The notes under the pieces are model-generated. The model was not told the DNA's origin and searched no databases. It worked only from the letters and a program-made list of their open reading frames with translations. From positions 62,861,119 through 62,925,118 of the forward strand of contig CM043952.1 in NCBI GenBank assembly GCA_014529385.2: 64,000 nt of DNA, in the 5' to 3' direction. A program made the position numbers and the translations under genes. This stretch comes from Adiantum capillus-veneris (Eukaryota; Streptophyta; Polypodiopsida; Polypodiales; Pteridaceae). Shown here in pieces: positions 57,180-64,000 of this stretch (position 1 is the first letter of the stretch; each line of letters starts with the position of its first letter).

Positions 57180-57315
57180 CCAAAGAAGCTAGCTTGGTTG
57201 GTTTAGTACTCAATTTTTGTGACCCGGATCATTGGTTCAAGTGCGGTTAGGCAACCGGCGACCCTATACGCTCATAAGGTCGTTTGGTTCAATTCGCATG
57301 GGATTTGTGTGATTG
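57180..57315 (+). mobile_element. tRNA-derived SINE-like copy 2
   Basis: aagctagcttggttggttta (A-box-like) and ttggttcaagtgcggttag (B-box-like), then gttcaattcgcatgggattt, matching the body of copy 1 at 55040-55187 in the opposite orientation. Confidence 0.6.
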
Positions 57316-58204
57316 GAATAGAAAAAGGTTTTTACACTAAATTTCTCTAGGCTTTGTAGATCTTATATCCTTCAAAGTTATAATTTAGAAGTAAAACTAA
57401 AAATTGTAGTTGGGATTACACTAAACCTAGGCTTTTTCAAGCACTGACCGATAAACAATCCTTCAATTTACCTCTAAAATTTCTCATATCTAAGAGCATA
57501 ATTAACAAATAAGACAATTTAGAGTAATCCCATATGCAAAATTTTCAAGTTTGTGGTAAAGAGGATCGTGTATTCTCAAAAAACCCAAGTTTACTGTGAT
57601 CGCAACTACAAATTTTTAAGTTTACCTCTAAATTCTAAATTTAAGGGAGAGAAAAGATAAAGGTTTGAAGTCGCATTTGTGGCACCCGACCATAGAGGAA
57701 GAGACAACTCGCGTTGGGGCGATTTGCACAAGGATCCGCCTCATGAGATGAGCACACCTTTGGTCGCCTTCATTGTTAACCATGTTCCCACCGTTTAACC
57801 ACATTCCTACATATGAGAAATTTTAGAGAGACTTTAAAGGTTTTTATACTAAATTTCCCTAAGCTTTCTAGGTTTCTCACATATAAATTTAGAATTAAGA
57901 GGTAAACCTACAAAAATTCAATCACTAAATTGCTTTCTTTGTTAACCACTCTCTAACATATGATAAAAATTAGAGGTAAAATGAAAGTTTCTACACTAAA
58001 TTTCTCTGGGTTTTGTCTCTATGTTGCTATGGGAGCAAGATCTTGGTGGGAGATTTTTGTGTGTGTGTGTGCATGCGCGCGTGCGCAATACTGCTCGGTC
58101 TCTCTTTGCCTCTCTCCCTCTCTCTATCTGCATGAATTGGTAACACAAGTGTTCTCGCTATCTCTTTCTCTCTTGAGTACTTCTAATAGTGCTTTTAAAA
58201 AACC
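57316..58204. repeat. Start of a repeat field with cctaggtttagtg / aatttaaaggtgaga phrases
   Basis: Diverged copies of a few-hundred-bp unit containing gtttttacactaaatttctc and cctaggtttagtgtaca. No coding potential. Confidence 0.6.
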
Positions 58205-58743
58205 TAGGTTTAGTGTACAATCCCACATACAAAGTTTAGAATTTACCACTAACTTTTAAATTTGAAGGTGAGGAAACCTACAAAATTTTAGAGTTTTTTT
58301 TGTAAAACCTTTTGATATAGTCATTTTACCTATTTTTCCGATGCTTGTGCGACTCACCGCGATGCGAGTCAATATAGTCAGTTTATCTATTGCCCGATTG
58401 CTTGAAAAAACCTAGGTTTAGTGTACAATCCCACATACAAATTTTAAGATTTAACACTAAATTCTAAATTTGAAGGTGAGAAAACCCACAAAATTTAGAG
58501 AGTTTTTTTGGAAAACCCTTTCAATATAGTCAATTTACCTTTTGCCATGATGCTTGTGGAAATCACCGTGATGTGAGTCGATATAGTCAATTTATGTATT
58601 GTAACGATACTTGCATGAATCACCTCAATGCAAGTTGTCCTTTCTCAGCTATGGTTAGCTGCCACAAATCATCGACTATCGTGGAACGTGACTTTGAACC
58701 TTTCTCTCTGCTACCTATGGGAGTAAGATCTTGGCGGGAGAAT

Positions 58744-58789
<46 letters not shown>

Positions 58790-59161
58790 GGTGAGAGCAC
58801 TACTACTTAGCCTCTATTTGTCTCTTTGCATCTCTCTATCTTCGTGCATTGGCAACACAAGTACTCTTGCCCTCAATTTCTCTCTTGAGTACTTCCAATA
58901 GTGTTTGAAAGAAACCTAGGTTTAGTGTAATTCCACTAACAAATTCTAGATTTACTGCTAGGTTTTGAATTTGAACGTTAGAGAACCTACAAAAATTAGA
59001 GATATTTAGTGTAAAAACCTTTCAATATAGTCAATTTACCTTTTGTCCCATTGCTAGTGTGAATCACCCCAATGTGAGTCATCCCTTCTCAGCTTCGGTT
59101 GACCACCATGAACGATCGGATGTTGTACTCGAACCTTTCTCTCTCTTGCAAGATCTTGGTA

Positions 59162-59197
<36 letters not shown>

Positions 59198-60354
59198 TGG
59201 TGAGAGCACTACTGGTCAGCCTCTAGAGGCTTTGTCTCTTTGCCTCTCTCCCTCTCTGTGCACTGGCAACACAAAGTTCTCTCTCCATCTCTTTCTCACT
59301 TGAGTACTTCCAATAGTGCTTGAAAAACAACCTAGGTCTAGTGTAATTCAACCTACAAAATTTGACATTTACCCTACTAAATTTTAAATTTAAAGGGGAG
59401 AAAACCTACAGAATTTAGAGAAATTTAGTGTAAAAGCCTTTCAATATAGTCAATTTAACTATTGACTTGTTGCTTTGATGCTTGTGCTAATCACCATGAT
59501 GTTGCCACTAAATTAATATAAATTTCAACACAAGAAAACGTACAAAATTTAAAGAAATTCAGTGTAAAAATCTTATAGTCAATCTAACTATTGCCCCGAT
59601 GCTTGTTCTAATCACTCTGATGGGAGTCATCCCTTCTCGGTTAGTCGCCATGAACCATCGGCTATCATTGAATGCAACTTTGAACCTTTCTCTCTACTGT
59701 CTATGCGAGTACGATTTTGGCGGGAGTTTTTTGCCCTTCTGTGTGTGTGTGTGTGTGTGTGCGCGCGCGCGCAAGAGCACTACATCTTAACCTCTCTTCC
59801 TCTCTTTGTCTCCATGTAGCAGCACCACAAGTGTACAATCCCACATACAAAGTTTAGAATTTACCACTAACTTTTAAATTTGAAGGTGAAGAAACCTACA
59901 AATTTTTTTTGTAAAACCTTTTGATATAGTCATTTTACCTATTTTTCCGATGCTTGTGCGACTCACCGCGATGCGAGTCAATATAGTCAGTTTATCTATT
60001 GCGTGATTGCTTGAAAAAAACCTAGGTTTAATGTACAATTCCACATAGAAATGTTAAGATTTAACACTAAATTCTAAATTTGAAGGTGAGAAAACCCACA
60101 AAATTTACAGAGTTTTTTTTGGAAAAACCTTTCAATATTATCAATTTACCTTTTGCCATGATGCTTGTGGAAATCACCGCGATGTGAGTCGATATAGTCA
60201 ATTTATGTATTGTCACGATAGTTGCATGAATTGCCTCAATGCGAGTTGTCCTTTCTCAGCTATGGTTAGCCACCACAAATCATCGACTATCGTGGAACGT
60301 GACTTTGAACCTTTCTCTCTGCTACCTATGGGAGGAAGATCTTGGTGGGAGAAT

Positions 60355-60404
<50 letters not shown>

Positions 60405-61440
60405 TCTCTCTCTACTGGTGAGAGCACTACTACTTAGCCTCTATTTGTCTCTTTGCATCTCTCTATCTTCGTGCATTGGCAACACAAGTACTCTTGCCCT
60501 CAATTTCTCTCTTGAGTACTTCCAACAGTGTTTGAAAGAAACCTAGGTTCAGTGTAATTCTATCGACAAATTCTAGATTTACTGCTAGGTTTTGAATTTG
60601 AAGGTGAGAGAACCTACAAAAATTAGAGATTTTTAGTGTAAAAACCTTTCAATATAGTCAATTTACCTTTTGTCCCATTGCTAGTATGAATCACCCCAAT
60701 GTGAGTCATCCCTTCTCGCTTTGGTTGACCACCATGAACGATCGGATGTTGTACTCGAACCTTTCTCTCTCTTGCAAGATCTTGGTAAGATCTCTCTCTC
60801 TCTCTCTCTCTCAACTGGTGAGAGCACTACTGGTCAGCCTCTAGAGGCTTTGTCTCTTTGCCTCTCTCCCTCTCTGTGCACTGGCAACACAAAGTTCTCT
60901 CTCCATCTCTTTCTCACTTGAGTACTTCCAATAGTGCTTGAAAAACAACCTAGGTCTAGTGTAATTCAACCTACAAAATTTGACATTTACCCTACTAAAT
61001 TTTAAATTTAAAGGGGAGAAAACCTACAGAATTTAGAGAAATTTAGTGTAAAAGCCTTTCAATATAGTCAATTTAACTATTGACTTGTTGTTTTGATGCT
61101 CGTTCTAATCACCATGATGTTGCCGCTAAATTAATCTAAATTTCAACACGAGAAAACGTACAAAATTTAAAGATATTCAGTGTAAAAACCTTAAATATAG
61201 GCAATCTAACTATTGCCCGATGCTTGTTCTAATCACTCTGATGGGAGTCATCCCTTCTCGGTTAGTCGCCATGAACCATCGGCTATCATTGAATGCAACT
61301 TTGAACCTTTCTCTCTACTGTCTATGCGAGTACGATTTTGACTGGAGTTTTTTTCCCTTCTGTGTGTGTGTGTGTGTGTGTGTGGGTGTGTGCAAGAGCA
61401 CTACATCTTAGCCTCTCTCCCTCTCTCTGTCTCCATGTAC
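58205..61440. repeat. 1.61-kb direct tandem duplication with embedded microsatellites
   Basis: 58208-59825 and 59831-61440 align at a constant offset of about 1,611 bp with high identity; the junction is at ccacaagtg. Each copy contains three subunits of roughly 500 bp with gaatcaccgcgatgcgagtc, cttctcggttagtcgccatg and a CT or GT microsatellite. The CT and GT runs differ in length between copies. Confidence 0.88.
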
Positions 61441-61453
61441 CAGCACCACAAGT

Positions 61454-61490
<37 letters not shown>

Positions 61491-61865
61491 AAACCTTTCA
61501 ATAATATAGTCAAATTACCTATAAAATTTCTTATACGCGGGTTTTTGAAGTTTTTGGAAAAAATGATTCCGAGCTCTCGTTCTCTCTTTCTTTCTTGTGT
61601 AAAAACCTTCAGAAAATTACCAAAATACCCCTCTATTTTGTGGAAATTCTCAAAATACCTCTCAAATTTCAAAATCCCCTAAATACCCTTATATCTCCAA
61701 CACATTTTTTTATCCTTGGAGAAATTTAAGGAAAAAATATTGGGGGTATTTTGGGAATTTTTATAATTTGGGGATATTTTGGGAATTTCCACAAAAACCT
61801 TTCAATTTATAGTCAATCTTCCAGGCGCGCTCTCTCTCGAGTCTCCTTTTGTGCTCAATGTCAAT

Positions 61866-61908
<43 letters not shown>

Positions 61909-62046
61909 CTGTCTACAGCGACTCTGCACACATTCACACAAACACATATAGTGTACAGAGAGCCGACTTGACTGATGCCCATTGCCAAGTTGCCAAGCAA
62001 TGACAACCTCTAGCCTGTAGGAGTTCAAAACTTCAGGCCTAGGGCA

Positions 62047-62089
<43 letters not shown>

Positions 62090-62098
62090 CACAGAGAC

Positions 62099-62134
<36 letters not shown>

Positions 62135-62764
62135 CTAAATCTCGACTCTTGCAGGTCTCCACTGTCTAGGGAGCAGGACTCCAGACGTCACTCGAGGCTT
62201 GACTCCGCTTGCGTGCGCACTGAGTCTACGACTGCCAATTGTCTCTCTCTCTACATGCAAGGCCTAGGATGTGCTCCATTGAGCCGTGGCCCGCGAGTGT
62301 GAAGATTGGTCACTGTAGTGACAGTCGTACCTCTCTCTCTCTCTCAACTTTCAACACACACACACACACTGTCGAGTCTGACACACTGTGTGTGTGTGTG
62401 TGCGCTACTGCACGTATTGTTGAGGTGATCGCTGTGATAGCTCTTGTAGCGCGAACGGCGTAGTCTCTTGAGTCTTCCCATGCAAATCACTACAGAGTGT
62501 GAGCAGTACGTGCAATAGCGCGCGCACACAGTAAATGTGTGCAGTATTTACTTAAATGTGAGCAGCTCTCGTGCAATGCTCCTTAGAGAAGAAAGGAGAA
62601 AGAGACACGTGGATGCCTTCCCATCAACTCAGCTAATATGTCTCTAAGCCATCAACTCAGTGCTTGACCCAAATTTTTTTTAAAAAACCAAACCCCTCCA
62701 GCATGCAACACGTGGAGGGGCTCAAAGAGCTTGAAATTCTCAAGCTGCATAATAGAAGTATAGA
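61441..62764. repeat. Microsatellite-rich stretch
   Basis: CT runs at about 61456-61486, 61868-61905 and 62051-62085; CA/GT runs at about 62098-62131, 62354-62368 and 62388-62402. Between them is unrelated non-coding DNA. Arg-Glu and Ser-Leu open frames here are artefacts. Confidence 0.8.
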
Positions 62765-62955
62765 TGTTAGATAAGTCATACAGAGTAAGCTTTCAACTAT
62801 AGTAAATCTAAATTTTAATGTGTTTCACTATGAACGACGAGCAAGAGCAACTAAATTTAAAGTATCCTAGATTGGTCATAGCAACTATGTTAGATAAATC
62901 ATACGAAGTAAGCTTTTAGCTATCGCTAATCTAAATTTTAATGTGAGAGTCTTCA
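62765..62955. repeat. Second copy of the 54780-55370 repeat
   Basis: gataagtcatacagagtaagc and aatctaaattttaatgtg occur twice, around tttcactatgaacgacgag. Confidence 0.65.
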
Positions 62956-63034
62956 TACTGCCATATTGGCAGTTTCATATTTTATTGTAGATGAATCTCG
63001 CTTGATTCACTCATCACTGCCTGGCAGTGGTGCA

Positions 63035-63130
63035 CAAAGCAGAAAAACTTTAACCAAGCAGCAAGATTCAAACTCAGACACATACACCTCCAAATCTTAA
63101 GTGCTAACCACCTCAGCCGGCTGTTGTCGT
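63035..63130 (-). mobile_element. tRNA-like (SINE head) remnant
   Basis: On the minus strand ccggctgaggtggttagcac (A-box-like) and gagtttgaatcttgc (B-box-like). Weaker than the other two and without their shared body, so it may be an unrelated tRNA relic. Confidence 0.4.
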
Positions 63131-63302
63131 TGCTTGAGACTTGCAAACCTTTGATTAAGAAAAGGAAGATTGCAACCCCCTCCCAACGCTTGGTCCACTC
63201 GCGGTTGCCACCTCCTACTCACTTCCACGCCGCCCTGTTGCTCGAGGACCTATTGTCGCCTTAAACCTCACCCTCGTGGGGACTTTATATTTGCGAGCTT
63301 TC

Positions 63303-63672
63303 ATTTTTGAGCTTTTGCAATTGAAACATTATTTTCTAGCTTTTTAACACTCGTAGTACACTAACAATATCTTCAAATGTTAGTGTGGCATGAAAAAAAG
63401 TTTACATTAGATTGAGTAGTTCTTCAATCACCAAACAATCAAATGTAACATGTATGCATGTCTTTGCTTGTGGGAATGTACGCTTCCATTTTTGAGCTTT
63501 TGCAATTGAAACATTATTTTCTAGCTTTTTAACGCTCGTAGTACACTAACAATATCTTCAAATGTTAGTGTGGCATGAAAAAAGTTTACATTAGATTGAG
63601 TAGTTCTTCAATCACGAAACAATCAAACGTAGCATGTATGCATGTCTTTGCTTGTGGGAATGTATGCTCATG
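63303..63672. repeat. 185-bp tandem duplication
   Basis: atttttgagcttttgcaatt through cttgcttgtgggaatgta occurs at 63303 and again at 63488 with only a few differences. Confidence 0.92.
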
Positions 63673-64000
63673 CACATTTGTTATCAGCATGAAATGTAAC
63701 TTTAAGAAAAGCACCATTTCTAATTAATTTTGATTGAACATCATATTTTGAAGAATACCAAACAATATATCTACCATAGTCTCAAGGTAACTTAGCAAAT
63801 GAACTCAAGAAAACTCAAAACCAAATTAGATTCTAAGTAGCAATATGGTATGCATATCATACCACATAGCAAACCTCCAATCGCATAATCAAGTCACACG
63901 GCCACCATAATGCCATGTCCACGTCATGTTTTCACCATGTACATAAAACACGCAAATCTATCGTGTTTTTTATTGCCACATATTACAGTTCAATTTGAGT
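63673..64000. other. Terminal stretch without a supported gene
   Basis: AT-rich. No repeat or coding signal that I can see. Confidence 0.5.

Overview
The window is plant nuclear DNA, most likely from a fern or another large-genome seed-free land plant. The evidence is an E-class PPR gene with a C-terminus of the kind common in fern organelle-RNA factors, Ty1/copia and Ty3-type retroelements, (TTTAGGG)-like blocks, GT-AG introns and many microsatellites. The lineage call is inference; plant origin is secure. Apart from the PPR gene (53269-54666, minus) I see no intact ordinary host gene. The rest is mobile elements and repeats.

Region by region. 1-2069 holds a cluster of 25-bp palindromes with ACGT cores (738-1210) and a GA microsatellite. 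2070-3800 and 13629-16860 are two halves of one array of ~178-bp units, each unit an inverted repeat. The array is split by a 9.8-kb terminal-inverted-repeat element, called TE1 here (3801-13628). 16861-19109 is GC-rich and then AT-rich degenerate repeat. 19110-36031 is a Ty1/copia element (copia-1) split in its integrase by a 12.7-kb TIR element, TE2 (20518-33232). 36037-45377 is a truncated minus-strand Ty3-type element whose LTR was split by a second copia (39890-45095). 45378-50126 is a decayed right half of a second TE1-family element. 50127-64000 holds hairpins, tandem repeats, the PPR gene, tRNA-derived SINE-like copies, a possible Helitron end and a 1.6-kb tandem duplication full of CT/GT microsatellites.

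The most interesting system is the TE1/TE2 pair. Both end in nearly the same sequence (ATTAGG, A or C, AAA, then TTTGGACT) and carry unusual gene cargo. TE1 has a transposase-like gene, two unrecognised genes, and a gene encoding a histone H3: the tail ARTKQTARK is intact and is followed by a full H3 histone fold, a Ulp1/C48 (SUMO protease-like) domain and a proline-rich tail. The decayed second copy at 46053-48068 has the same architecture, so this is a family trait and not a one-off capture. TE2 carries a second type of transposase-like gene and a long gene with a coiled coil, a RING-like finger, acidic repeats and a plant FCP1/NIF-like HAD phosphatase domain. Both elements thus carry chromatin- or transcription-related domains. 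Most of these genes show stops or frame slips, so neither element looks fully autonomous.
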